From the NCBI GenBank assembly GCA_964247295.1, contig CAXTTV010000039.1:1-29330 (forward strand): a DNA stretch of 29,330 bases, given 5' to 3'. Shown here piece after piece: positions 7,537-16,129 of this stretch. The stretch's first letter is position 1, and each line of letters starts with the position of its first letter. A program made the position numbers and the translations under genes. This DNA comes from CAXTTV01 sp964247295 (GTDB lineage Bacteria > Chloroflexota > Ktedonobacteria > Ktedonobacterales > Ktedonobacteraceae). Below the pieces are notes generated by a model, which worked only from the letters and a program-made list of their open reading frames with translations, ran no database searches and was not told the origin of the DNA.

Positions 7537-7795
7537 GTCTGTTGGGAAAAGAAAGGAAGCGTGTTCTTCTGCCTCGGCATCGCCGGTAAAGCGGGTCACG
7601 TGTGGACCCGTAGAGACGGGACACACCACCTGCCTCCTCCACAGCCAAACCATCCCAAGGCGCAGGAGATTTGGCCATGAGTGAGGCGATTGCAAGGATA
7701 TCGATCCCCTTTCCCACGGGTCCACACGTGACCCGATCTACCTCATTCGATTCCCTTTTTCTGCACAGCAACATCTTTCGCTTTTCCCAACAGAC
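7537..7795. repeat. Nested inverted-repeat element
   Basis: Two motifs recur in inverted orientation and the same internal order. GTCTGTTGGGAAAAG at 7537-7551 is the exact reverse complement of 7781-7795, and the 20-mer at 7592-7611 is the exact reverse complement of 7716-7735. The gaps between motifs are 40 and 45 bp. The 20-mer is itself a hairpin (CGGGTC/GACCCG) around an ACGTGTG loop. The short frames across it show no coding character. It may be a non-autonomous mobile element remnant or a pair of dispersed repeats facing each other. Confidence 0.7.
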
Positions 7796-7868
7796 TTGTA
7801 AGCGGCTTCCCTACGGGTCTGGTTGCTTTCTGATGATGTTTGAGGTGCCCGTTCCTCATTGCTTAATA

Positions 7869-8140
7869 CAGATGCAAGCAACTTTGCTGGAAATACCCAC
7901 AGAGATTTAACGAGGACCGGTTCGCGTGAGGTAGGAACGCCTGCGCCGAAGGCGTGCGCAAGAATATCGGGTCGCAGGATGTGTCTCATGGCGCTGCGCG
8001 CCAGAAGTGGCTCGTCGAGCACAGCGATGACGGGCCGTCCTACCGCAGCTCAAAGGCGCGTCATCTTTCCCTGATGGGTGTCTTCGAGGCATCCTGAGAT
8101 ATTTCCCAGCAGAGATGCAAGCAACTTTCTTGTGAATACC
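7869..8140 (+). repeat. Pair of imperfect direct repeats
   Basis: GATGCAAGCAACTTT begins at 7871 and 8114, and with the following bases each copy extends to 27 bp ending AATACC, with 23 of 27 positions identical. The DNA between them has GC-rich hairpins such as CGCCT/AGGCG near 7940 and no supported gene. Together with the inverted repeat at 7537-7795, this fills nearly the whole non-coding kilobase with repeats. Confidence 0.6.
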
Positions 8141-8162
8141 TGGCTACCGGGCCGGGCTTATG

Positions 8163-8203
8163 CTTTCCAATAGGAAAGATGGCCGGATTTTTGAGGTCCG
8201 GCC
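8163..8203 (-). terminator. Two adjacent hairpins downstream of the large regulator
   Basis: CTTTCC-AATA-GGAAAG (8163-8178) and GGCCGGA/TCCGGCC (8181-8187 with 8197-8203) lie 39-79 bp past the stop of the minus-strand regulator gene. On the minus strand the GC-rich hairpin is met first and is followed by ATCTTTCC. Tandem hairpins without a long T run make this a plausible but weak terminator. Confidence 0.45.
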
Positions 8204-8241
8204 AGGTCGTCGAGTGGTATAAGACTCTTTTAATAGAAGTG

Positions 8242-11200
8242 TCAGGCACGTACAGGAGTTATAGCGAAAGGTTGGAGATTGTCGATGATTTGAAGATCAA
8301 CTGCTGCTCCATAGTCCTGGAAGATTTTGCGGGCCTGTTCAAGTTTCTGAGTACCCTGTTTGCGCTCGGAGGGTTTGCTGAGCCCGCAGAGCATGGCACC
8401 GTAGCTTTGAAGGGTGCGAGCGTACTCGATGCGAGCGCCGCACTCGTCGAAGGCGCTGAGGGCGTTGACAAAGAAGCTACGGGCCAGGACAATATTGTTT
8501 TGTGAGGCCTCAATCTCCCCGAGGAGGCGCTGGCAGCGGAGATAGATCCAGTTCATCTCGCTTTGTTCAGCGGCCTGCATCGTCGCGATAGCCTGTCGCT
8601 TGGCCTCTTCCTCCAAAAGCAGGAGGAAGAGGGTCTGAGCGAGCAAGAGCTGGCCCTCAAGACGGACCTCAGTTTCCAGCTCTTCAAAAGCAAGGGCCTT
8701 CTTCAATGCATAATGGGCCTTCTTTAGAAAGGCTGGGTCTGGTTTTGCCCTTTGATCTGCGAGATGCTGGCTGATACGGAGCGAAGCGGTAGCTATCAAA
8801 GCCTGGCCGATGCAAGGTAAATTAGAGACCTTACGAGCAGTCTGTAAAGCCAGGGTAAGTGAAGATGTCGCCTCCGAAAACTTGCCCTGATCTTGTTGCG
8901 AGCCAGCCTTCCAGGAGTTCCAGAGGCTGATATAGATCTGATCGTTGAATTGCTCTTGTAAGATAATACTTTTTTTAAAGAGGTTTTCTGCCTCATTCAC
9001 CAAGCCTCTTCTGTGATTTAATGTCCCGAGACTGTTTAAAGCTAACGCAACGATGATTGTATCACCACTGATTTCTGCTTTATTTTTAGCTCTGATCAGA
9101 AATTCCTGAGCCATTTCTAATTCAGCTTGCATTAAGTAGATTGTACCTAGATTGTTACTAGAAACGGCAATTTCGCGCTGTCGATTGTTTTGTTCGTAAA
9201 TATATAAAGCCTTCTTAAAATGATCGATAGCCTCAGAAAGGGAAGCTACATTTGGCCCTAAACTGCCAAGAATATAATGAGCACGACCAATGTCTACTGG
9301 ATCGCCATTAAGTGTTCGCTGTGTCCTAGTGCTAGGTTTAGCTAGTATGTATGTTTTTTTTGCTAAGGCATCGTTGAACATCCTTAATGCTGTTACTGCA
9401 TTATTAGATGCTTGCTCATACTTCCCTTGTAACCAAAAAATAGCTCCTTGATAATAACGAATACTTCCCCAAACAGTTCCTACTGTAATGTCTGCGCTAG
9501 TTAAAAGCCTTTCACTTTCTGCATAACACTTTTGGGCTAGAGCAAATTCCGTAAAGTGGTACCACGTCTTACCAATCTCTAAATTAATAAGCGCCTGAAG
9601 CTGAACTTCTTCTAGATATTCCTCATTGGAAGTGAATGTTTGGCGTTGTTGATGGAGCTTGAGAACACGTTCATAGAGTTGACGCCCTTTCTCGAACTGG
9701 CCTTGAATGATGCGGCACTCGCCGAGCTGTTCGAGGAGGTAGGCGAGGTGCATGCGGTCGTCTTCGGTCTGGGTCTGCTCGATCTCTTCGAGCTGTTCGG
9801 CGGCGAACTGGTAGTGGCTGGCCGCCTCTGCATAGGCGCAGAGGTCATAGGCATGGTCGGCGGCCATTTCGGCGAAACGGGCGATCTCCTCGGGCTCTGA
9901 ACCACCTTTGAGGAGGTGGAGCGTAATCAGGGCGGCCCCCTCTTTCATGCGGTTAGCGTGGGTTTCTTTGAGGGCATTGGCGACACTGCGGTGCAGGCGA
10001 ACTTTACGGGCCAGCGACATATGATCGTAGAGGCGTCCAACGAGCAAGGGATGCCAGAAATTGTAGGTGATGTGGATGCCACTCCCATCTTCAGTTAAGA
10101 CACCGGCGGATAGAGCTTCTTCCAGTAATTCAAGGACATCATCCTCTTCCTGTTGGCTCTGACTGTTACGATTAATTTTGAGCAAGAGTTGAAGGGTAAA
10201 GGCACCATCGAGAACGGCAGCCTTCTGTAAGAGCTTGCGGCAATTTAAAGAGAGGCGCTCAATACGGAGGTCTAGAACCGCGTTAATTGTTTCCGGTAAC
10301 ATGCGGGCCATGTCTTGTACCGAAGGGAGCCTGTCTTCTGTAATGTTTTTGGGATCAAGGGTACGGGCAAGCTCCTCCGCGAAGAAAGGATTGCCGGAAG
10401 CGCGCTTCTGAATGTGCTGGATACTCTCCATTGGGAGATGGTTAACCATCTCCGCCACCTGATCGTCATTAAGAGGCTCAATCGCCAGAGCCATAATCGA
10501 GCGCTCACGCTTCATATCATTAATGAGGTTATTGATGCGCTGAGACTCGGCCTGGGCTTTTTGCTGAGTTTGAAGATCCTGGGCTGAATGGAGATCGCGG
10601 TTAAAGTGCAAGGCCTGCTCGTTCTCGCGGTAGGTCGCGATAATCGCGATCGGGCGGCCATACTGGTGACGAGTCATATAGGAAAGCATCTGCCAGCTAC
10701 TCTCATCGGCCCACTGGATATCGTCGAGAACAATAAGCAGAGGTTTACGATCGCTGATACTCGTAAACATCTCAAGCATCGCCTCGCGGATACGATGCTG
10801 ATCCTCTTCTTTAAGGTCCTGGAACTCGCCGGGAGTTTTGGGGAAGCGTTCCGCCAGTTCGGGGAGCAGGCGGCTCAAAGTCTGATACCGTGGCAGGTTA
10901 CGAGCGATATCCTGGTGTTGCCAGGTACTGTAGTCGCTATAATTCATCGCCTTACGGAGAGCCTCGATCCAGATGCGATGGGGGACCGCCTTCTCCTGGG
11001 CATAGACGCGGCTCCAGGCGACCGTCCAGCCTTTTTTCAGAGCCTCGCGAGCGATCTCCTCCGAGAGGCGAGTTTTCCCGATACCGGGATCGCCCTGAAG
11101 GAGAATGCACTGAGGCTTGCGATCGGTATCCAGAGCGATCGAAGATTTTTTCGCAATCTGGTAGCGTTTGCCCACCTCAGTAGTCAGCATCACCTGTTGG

Positions 11201-12342
11201 ATCATCTCCAGCTCGCGAGCGCGCCCGACCAATTTTGTATGGTGGTTGCGTCCGATCTGGAAGGTAGGGCGGGGGACCGAAATTGCCAGAGACTCACCGG
11301 GTACGCTCACCAGTTCAGCAGCCGTCTCATTAGTGAGTTGGGCACCGCGCTTCAAAGCCTTATAGAGGCGTCGGGTCTGAACCATCGGCTCCATCTCATG
11401 TTCATCGAGTTTTTCAAGTAAGCGGTGGTAGGCGCGAACAGCCTCAATGCGGAGGCCACTATTCGCAAAAAGAATCATCAAGCGCTGGAGAGCCGACTCA
11501 TTAGTAGGATCGTCCTTAAGGAGGCGATCGAGCATCTCCGTCGCATTTTTAGGATCGTCACGTTGGAGATCATTGCGAAGGATATAGAGATCGGCCAATT
11601 CAAGGAGGGCACTACTCCATTTGCGTTGGAGGCCCTCGCGGCGCATCGCAGACCAGGGGGAAGACTGCTCCTCAGGGAGGAAAGAGCCGCTATAGACATC
11701 GAGGACCGCCTCGCGGAGCTTCTGCTCGACCTCCTCAGTAGTTGTAAGATTATGGGCATCATCGACCAGGATCTCGAACGCACTAGCATCGACCCAGAGT
11801 TTGGATTGATCGGCCAGGATCAGCATCTCGCGTTCCGTCAGGAGATATTGGGAATTGGCGGGACGAGAGATAGAGGGTTCAAAGACCTGTCGGAGGCTAT
11901 GGACGGATCGGTTGAGGCGATCGATCCCGAGATCGATATCGAGATCGGGCCAGAGAGCATCGATAAGTTGTTCGCGGCCCATGCGTCGGCCAGGGGCGCT
12001 AACAAGGCAGCCGAGAAGGGATCGGACGCGTTGATGTTGCCAGCTTGCCTCGCGGACAGGTTGCCACTCGCCCGAGAGAGTAGAGCGGCGCTCCATATAG
12101 AAGCGACCGAGAGTATAAAGGCGGATCAGAGCCTGAGATTGATCTTGAGAAAGCTCATTAGCAGCCTGCTCTAATTCGCGTTCGCGTGGATGTTTTTTCC
12201 CTATATAGGTACGGGTAGTTTTGCCATTGACAGTCTGGTAGGCATACCAGTAGGGTCCGTGTCCGTGTCCCTCGCGGCATTTTTTACAGCGAGCCTTCCC
12301 GCAATAGCTTACTTGTTGGTGATAAGCGATCGTCGCATCCAT
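8242..12342 (-). CDS. Large BTAD/AAA-ATPase/TPR transcriptional regulator
   Basis: A 1366-residue signalling ATPase, likely a cytoplasmic transcription factor. Residues 13-22 hold YCGKARCKKC, a possible small metal-binding segment, followed by GPYWYAYQTVNGKTTRTYIGK. Residues 74-170 look like an OmpR-type winged helix (LLGCLVSAPGRRMGREQLID), and 185-335 are a BTAD helical repeat domain, as in AfsR/SARP regulators. An NTPase module follows, with VGRARELEMI (372), Walker A GDPGIGKT (417-424) and Walker B LLIVLDDIQWAD (535-546). From about residue 830 to the end come TPR-like repeats (for example AHYILGSLGP, SNNLGTIYLMQAELEMAQEF), which usually bind a partner or ligand. GGAGG lies four bases before the ATG. 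The gene diverges from the sigma-factor gene across 705 bp. The frame is intact; the plus-strand ORFs over it are shadows. Target genes are unknown. Confidence 0.9.
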   Translation of the reverse strand: MDATIAYHQQVSYCGKARCKKCREGHGHGPYWYAYQTVNGKTTRTYIGKKHPRERELEQAANELSQDQSQALIRLYTLGRFYMERRSTLSGEWQPVREASWQHQRVRSLLGCLVSAPGRRMGREQLIDALWPDLDIDLGIDRLNRSVHSLRQVFEPSISRPANSQYLLTEREMLILADQSKLWVDASAFEILVDDAHNLTTTEEVEQKLREAVLDVYSGSFLPEEQSSPWSAMRREGLQRKWSSALLELADLYILRNDLQRDDPKNATEMLDRLLKDDPTNESALQRLMILFANSGLRIEAVRAYHRLLEKLDEHEMEPMVQTRRLYKALKRGAQLTNETAAELVSVPGESLAISVPRPTFQIGRNHHTKLVGRARELEMIQQVMLTTEVGKRYQIAKKSSIALDTDRKPQCILLQGDPGIGKTRLSEEIAREALKKGWTVAWSRVYAQEKAVPHRIWIEALRKAMNYSDYSTWQHQDIARNLPRYQTLSRLLPELAERFPKTPGEFQDLKEEDQHRIREAMLEMFTSISDRKPLLIVLDDIQWADESSWQMLSYMTRHQYGRPIAIIATYRENEQALHFNRDLHSAQDLQTQQKAQAESQRINNLINDMKRERSIMALAIEPLNDDQVAEMVNHLPMESIQHIQKRASGNPFFAEELARTLDPKNITEDRLPSVQDMARMLPETINAVLDLRIERLSLNCRKLLQKAAVLDGAFTLQLLLKINRNSQSQQEEDDVLELLEEALSAGVLTEDGSGIHITYNFWHPLLVGRLYDHMSLARKVRLHRSVANALKETHANRMKEGAALITLHLLKGGSEPEEIARFAEMAADHAYDLCAYAEAASHYQFAAEQLEEIEQTQTEDDRMHLAYLLEQLGECRIIQGQFEKGRQLYERVLKLHQQRQTFTSNEEYLEEVQLQALINLEIGKTWYHFTEFALAQKCYAESERLLTSADITVGTVWGSIRYYQGAIFWLQGKYEQASNNAVTALRMFNDALAKKTYILAKPSTRTQRTLNGDPVDIGRAHYILGSLGPNVASLSEAIDHFKKALYIYEQNNRQREIAVSSNNLGTIYLMQAELEMAQEFLIRAKNKAEISGDTIIVALALNSLGTLNHRRGLVNEAENLFKKSIILQEQFNDQIYISLWNSWKAGSQQDQGKFSEATSSLTLALQTARKVSNLPCIGQALIATASLRISQHLADQRAKPDPAFLKKAHYALKKALAFEELETEVRLEGQLLLAQTLFLLLLEEEAKRQAIATMQAAEQSEMNWIYLRCQRLLGEIEASQNNIVLARSFFVNALSAFDECGARIEYARTLQSYGAMLCGLSKPSERKQGTQKLEQARKIFQDYGAAVDLQIIDNLQPFAITPVRA

Positions 12343-13047
12343 GAGACCTCCAGGCTTAGAAAGATAATGGCCCTAGAGAGAAGCCAGAACGCACAAAGAA
12401 CAAATACAAGACAGGAATGCAGATAGACATAATAAAGCGTTAACATTTAATTATACTACAATCTTAACACAAGAAAAGAGTAAAGGAGCATCTACAAAAA
12501 GAAATCCAGTTTTTTTAAGGAGAAAACAGAATAGGATTAGAGCGTACAAGCCATACCATCTCAAAAGACAGCTATATGATAGAACGGAAGAAATGTCTTA
12601 TTCTAGCTAAAAAAGACAAGAAAAGATTGTAAAAAAGACAAATCTGGGTGTTTTCCAAAAGAGTGGAGTGTTGTGGTAGGGTAAAATGAGTAGTTTTTGT
12701 TATAGATATTTGGAGTTATTGTATCAGATTTTTTGTATCTTGGAGGATTTCAAGATTCTTTTGGGAGAGGTGAGGAGGATGAGTGATCGTGTGCGCCCAC
12801 GAGGCCGGGCCTAAGAGATCCCGAAGGTAGTGTTGTTGTAGGGAGTAGGGAGGGAGGATGAGTGATCGTGGGTGAGCAGAAGGCTTGATCTACAGAGCTT
12901 TGCTTGATAGGAGTGAGATAGGAGTTCTAGAAAATCGTAGAGGAGTATACTTCTGAGCGTAGAGAGTTGAACGGTGAGAAAAAAGATAATTTATAAAAAG
13001 CCAAATCAATGGTATTAGACAATATTTTTTATAGGGAGGAACCGAAC
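12343..13047. other. Divergent promoter region between regulator and sigma factor
   Basis: This 705-bp region has no supported gene. The part next to the regulator is AT-rich and carries a TATAAT on the minus strand at 12455-12450, a possible -10 box with only a weak -35 (CTTTTC). Towards the sigma gene it becomes purine-rich and holds a 17-bp direct repeat (12775 and 12854). The sigma gene is preceded by AGGGAGGA. Confidence 0.4.
12775..12870 (+). repeat. 17-bp direct repeat upstream of the sigma-factor gene
   Basis: GAGGATGAGTGATCGTG occurs exactly at 12775-12791 and 12854-12870, 79 bp apart, about 180-270 bp before the sigma-factor start. The copies could be binding sites for a regulator or a local duplication. 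Confidence 0.6.
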
Positions 13048-14007
13048 ATGAAAGCGGAAGAGACAATGGCAGTCATGGACAGGATCGAAAGTGGAGTAAG
13101 AGTTGATCCGGATCTGCTAGGATTGCAGGATTCCACCCAGATTTATCGGTATGAAATTGGGCGGGTTGAGAGATTATCAATAGATGAAGTAATCATATTA
13201 GCGAAAACCATGGAGAATGAGAATGGGGAGCAGGAGCCCGTGGGTGCTCAAAGAGTAGATTTGGAAGCTCGGAAAGAAGAGGCCAAGAGGCAATTAATAG
13301 AAGCCAACCTGCGGCTCGTCATGCATATAGCCAGAAGGTATGTAGGATTGGGAATGGACCTCATGGATCTAGTGCAGGAAGGGAACCTGGGATTGATCCA
13401 TGCCGTCGAGAAATTTGATCACAAGAGGGGATATCGTTTCAGCACGTATGCCACCTGGTGGGTGAGGCAGGCGATCACGAGAGCGTTAGCGGAGCAGGCG
13501 CGAATAATTCGAGTGCCATTGTATAAAGCGGGAGCGTTAAAAAAGCTCGCGAACGCTCGATTGAAATTGCAGCAGAGCCAGGAAGGGGAGCCGAGCCTGG
13601 AAGAGCTAGCCGAGCAGATGGACATAAGCGCAAAGCAAGTCCTTGCACTGATGGCAACCACCCAGGAGCCGATCAGTTTAGACATGCCGAGGCATAGCAG
13701 TGAAGAAGAAAGCGTCTCCATTGGAGATATTTTAGAGGATGACCCGGCGGACTCACCGGAGCGGGTAGTTATGAGTCAGACGATGGAGAGTCAAGTGCGA
13801 GAAGTGCTGAAGTGTCTGACCCCGAGGGAGAAGAGAGTTATCGAGCTACGGTACGGAATGGGTGGGACGCACGAGCACAGTTTGATGGAGATAGCCAAGA
13901 AGCTGGGAGTTAGTCATGAAGCGGTGAGGCAGGTTGAGGCGCGGGCCCTAAGGAAATTAGAGAACCCAAGTCGTTGCCGGATGTTGCAAGATTTCCTGGC
14001 CTCGTAA
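13048..14007 (+). CDS. RpoD/SigA-like sigma-70 factor (short, group 1 or 2)
   Basis: A 319-residue RNA polymerase sigma factor. Residues 84-150 are region 2, with EANLRLVMHIARRYVG, LVQEGNLGLIHAVEKFD and GYRFSTYATWWVRQAI, which bind core and recognise and melt the -10 box. Residues 158-235 are region 3, and 255-305 are region 4, with LTPREKRVIELRYGMGG and the helix-turn-helix EIAKKLGVSHEAVRQVEARA contacting the -35 box. A short region 1.2 precedes, but the long acidic region 1.1 of housekeeping factors is missing, so an alternative group-2 factor is likely. The ATG at 13048 is preferred over the one at 13009 because GGAGG sits eight bases upstream. A strong terminator follows. No anti-sigma gene is adjacent; the divergent neighbour is the BTAD/ATPase regulator. 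Confidence 0.9.
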   Translation: MKAEETMAVMDRIESGVRVDPDLLGLQDSTQIYRYEIGRVERLSIDEVIILAKTMENENGEQEPVGAQRVDLEARKEEAKRQLIEANLRLVMHIARRYVGLGMDLMDLVQEGNLGLIHAVEKFDHKRGYRFSTYATWWVRQAITRALAEQARIIRVPLYKAGALKKLANARLKLQQSQEGEPSLEELAEQMDISAKQVLALMATTQEPISLDMPRHSSEEESVSIGDILEDDPADSPERVVMSQTMESQVREVLKCLTPREKRVIELRYGMGGTHEHSLMEIAKKLGVSHEAVRQVEARALRKLENPSRCRMLQDFLAS

Positions 14008-14015
14008 GGTACGGG

Positions 14016-14064
14016 ATGAAAAGGGCGAGGTAAGAAAGAGGAAATCTCTCCTCGCCCTTTTCAT
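14016..14064 (+). terminator. Intrinsic terminator of the sigma-factor gene
   Basis: ATGAAAAGGGCGAGG at 14016-14030 pairs perfectly with 14050-14064 (15 bp) around a 19-base loop. The A-rich left arm gives a T-rich right end (CCCTTTTCATTTG). It starts 9 bp after the stop codon. Confidence 0.85.
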
Positions 14065-14086
14065 TTGTTGGGGGAAGCCTCCTGAC

Positions 14087-14109
14087 GCACATGAATGTGC
14101 TATCCTACA
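14087..14109. repeat. Third copy of the hairpin repeat, with compensatory changes
   Basis: GCACATGAATGTGC (14087-14100) is followed by TATCCTACA, matching the copies at 808 and 834. The closing stem pair has changed from G-C to A-T on both sides and the loop from CGAA to TGAA, so pairing is kept. It lies between the sigma-factor terminator and the end of the convergent phospholipase-D-like gene. Confidence 0.7.
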
Positions 14110-14166
14110 GCGGATGGGAGAAGTCGCCTGAAGCACTCTTCGAGACCACGAGAGGTATTCATTCCT

Positions 14167-15234
14167 TTAAGAATTAGCAGAGTCGGACCAATCCTGCTGG
14201 AACGTTTGTTGGAGAGTAGTAATCACATCCGTATTAGAGATCAGGAGGCCGACCTCGCGATTGTGATCGAGGGAAGCCGTTGAGATATTTTCAGAGCCAA
14301 CAAAAGCCTGATGGTTATCGGCCACCATCATTTTCGCGTGCATATAGAGAGTAGGGTCCAGGCGGACCTGAACACCGCCACCACGGATAGCGCTGACACC
14401 GGAAGCATTAGAATCCCGGCCCTGTTGTGGTTCGGGAAGGATCACCTGGACTTGGACGCCCCGACGAGCAGCCTCAACCAGATCGCGTTGGATCTCAGTA
14501 TCCTGCATCTCCTCCGCCTCAACAATCAGTGACTTTTGGGCACTAGCAATAAGAGAAGTGAAGCTTGTGCGAGAATTTGTAGGGCTCACCACCAGATTAG
14601 GATCATTCAGATTAGGATCTGAGCGTTGCCAGTCTGCATTAAAGATATCCAGAACAGATTGGACATCTTGGGGGTTTGAGTCGGCGATATCATACTCGCG
14701 ATTGCGGCTATTATTGCTGCCGCCGAGAGCGGAAAGAGTAAAGTTAGAAGTCATAATATAGGCCGTAGAGGAATCGGTAATCATACACTTCGCGTGAGTC
14801 AGCGAAAAGTTAGGATTAGTCGCCTTCACCTTCACCCCAGAAGCCTGAAGCTTATCCATAGTCTGAGCAGGAGAGACAGGACCGCTACCGTAAGGATGGG
14901 CCTCAAGCATAACCCGGACATCGAGACCCCGGTTAGCCGCCTCCTCAAGGGCGCGGACGACATTGCGATCGGTCAGAAGGTAAATTTCCACCCAGACTGA
15001 TTTTTGAGCCTTCCCAATAGCATCAAGAAAAGGTTTAACGCCAGCAGAAGGTTCAACGAAGACCTGAACATTTTGAGCGCCGGAGTCAGAGCCAGCATTT
15101 GTTCCGGTGGTAGAGTTAGAGCCATTGGGAGAAGATGTCAGATTAGAAGAGCACCCAGAGAGAAGAGAAGAGAAAAAGAGAGCGGAGAGCAGAAAAAAGA
15201 ATCGGAAAGAGCCCGAGAGACGTATAGCAGGCAT
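14167..15234 (-). CDS. Phospholipase-D-like lipoprotein with two HKD motifs
   Basis: A 355-residue exported protein of the PLD superfamily, which hydrolyses phosphodiester bonds in lipids or nucleic acids through a covalent phospho-histidine. Residues 10-27 form a hydrophobic signal ending in the lipobox LLSGC, so Cys28 would be lipidated and the protein anchored outside the membrane. A Ser/Thr/Asn/Gly linker (29-53) follows. The two catalytic motifs are complete: HAKCMITD (His147, Lys149, Asp154) and HAKMMVAD (His299, Lys301, Asp306), each followed by a helix with SNFT or SENIS. One polypeptide therefore makes the whole active site. AAGGAG stands eight bases before the ATG. The substrate is unknown; a cardiolipin-synthase-like, nuclease or phospholipase role is possible. 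Confidence 0.9.
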   Translation of the reverse strand: MPAIRLSGSFRFFFLLSALFFSSLLSGCSSNLTSSPNGSNSTTGTNAGSDSGAQNVQVFVEPSAGVKPFLDAIGKAQKSVWVEIYLLTDRNVVRALEEAANRGLDVRVMLEAHPYGSGPVSPAQTMDKLQASGVKVKATNPNFSLTHAKCMITDSSTAYIMTSNFTLSALGGSNNSRNREYDIADSNPQDVQSVLDIFNADWQRSDPNLNDPNLVVSPTNSRTSFTSLIASAQKSLIVEAEEMQDTEIQRDLVEAARRGVQVQVILPEPQQGRDSNASGVSAIRGGGVQVRLDPTLYMHAKMMVADNHQAFVGSENISTASLDHNREVGLLISNTDVITTLQQTFQQDWSDSANS

Positions 15235-15622
15235 AGTAAAAGCTCCTTATAAAAATCAACACATACAGAAGAAACGGCCCAGCCGGAGAAAAAGAGACGG
15301 AACCAAGAGCAGAGGAGGGGAATTAAGAAAAGGCAGAAAATTTGCGCCTTCACAACTAATTCACAGGCATGGATATTTATTATCTTGCTTTTCGCCCTAA
15401 ATTTATGTAATGTATATAACATACATATATTTCGCCAAAAATGTATGTCAATTCAATAAATCATTAACGAGTTCCCTGAAAAGGAGATCAGCCTTATAGT
15501 TGAGAAAAGAAGTTCTAATTGAAACATAGACAATCGAAAACAGCGTAGTTGATCCTGTAGAAAAAGATATAGAGAAGAACAGGGATCAAGCAGGAACCAG
15601 AAGAAGGAGCAACGCCCCCCCT
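15235..15622. other. Divergent intergenic region with an AT-rich dyad
   Basis: The region lies between the phospholipase-D-like gene (-) and the winged-helix gene (+). At about 15410-15450 the related words TGTAT-ATAAC-ATACA and ATGTATGTC form an inverted/direct repeat cluster that might be an operator. I see no gene; the frames here have random composition. Confidence 0.35.
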
Positions 15623-16129
15623 ATGCAAAAGGTCTTCCCCTCTTCCCGCAGCAAAGCGAAACCTTCTGGCCCCGAGGTGAGACTCCTTATTGACAGCTTC
15701 ATGCACTTCTCCTTGCCGGGATTATTGCCAGCGGATCAAACATTGGCCTTAAACGGAACACTAGGAACGTTATCATGTTTATCATATAGTCATGAAGGGC
15801 CAAGACTCATAGCGCAGCAGTTATTTACAAGCAGTGAATTAAGTGTATTGAGACCGTTATTGGAGTCATATCCGGATTACTGTCCATATGAAGTGTTAAT
15901 GGCGAGTTTCAGTTGCGGAGGACATATTTCCGAGACCACCGTAGTGCAAGCGCGGCAAAGATTACAGGAAGCGTTAGAAAGAGAAGAATGGGATCAAGAG
16001 TTGCGGCCATTGCGGAACGTCTTATCGAGAACGAGATTAAAGCTTCGAGATTTTGGGATAGAGATCTCCTCGATATTAGAGACAGGGTACATATTAATGG
16101 TCCCAAGAAGACGCAAACGTTGGGATTGA
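15623..16129 (+). CDS. Small winged-helix protein (OmpR/PhoB-type DNA-binding domain)
   Basis: A 168-residue protein whose C-terminal 100 residues resemble the trans_reg_C winged helix: YCPYEVLMASFSCG, then a helix with ARQRLQEALEREEWDQEL, the recognition-helix region RPLRNVLSRTRLKLRDFGI, and the wing SSILETGYILMVPRRR. Typical members end with a similar 'Ixxxx GxGYxL' wing. There is no receiver domain and no ATPase; the first 65 residues look non-enzymatic. It would bind DNA in the cytoplasm. The ATG at 15623 has GAAGGAG 13-14 bases upstream, a long spacing; an in-frame ATG at 15701 lacks a ribosome site. A strong terminator lies 180 bp downstream. Codons are A/T-rich and unlike the convergent genes, which could mean transfer. 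Confidence 0.6.
   Translation: MQKVFPSSRSKAKPSGPEVRLLIDSFMHFSLPGLLPADQTLALNGTLGTLSCLSYSHEGPRLIAQQLFTSSELSVLRPLLESYPDYCPYEVLMASFSCGGHISETTVVQARQRLQEALEREEWDQELRPLRNVLSRTRLKLRDFGIEISSILETGYILMVPRRRKRWD

Noticed and set aside
7405..8022. Short overlapping frames in the repeat region, considered as transposase remnants
   Set aside because: None shows a recognisable domain, and they follow the inverted and direct repeats rather than any coding pattern.
8181..8240. Possible tRNA-like fold near the GC-rich hairpin
   Set aside because: No acceptor stem, anticodon arm or T-arm consensus could be arranged; it is better explained as a terminator hairpin.
10588..12174. Long plus-strand frames of 277 and 249 codons
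   Set aside because: They lie wholly inside the large regulator gene on the other strand and show no domain or ribosome site.
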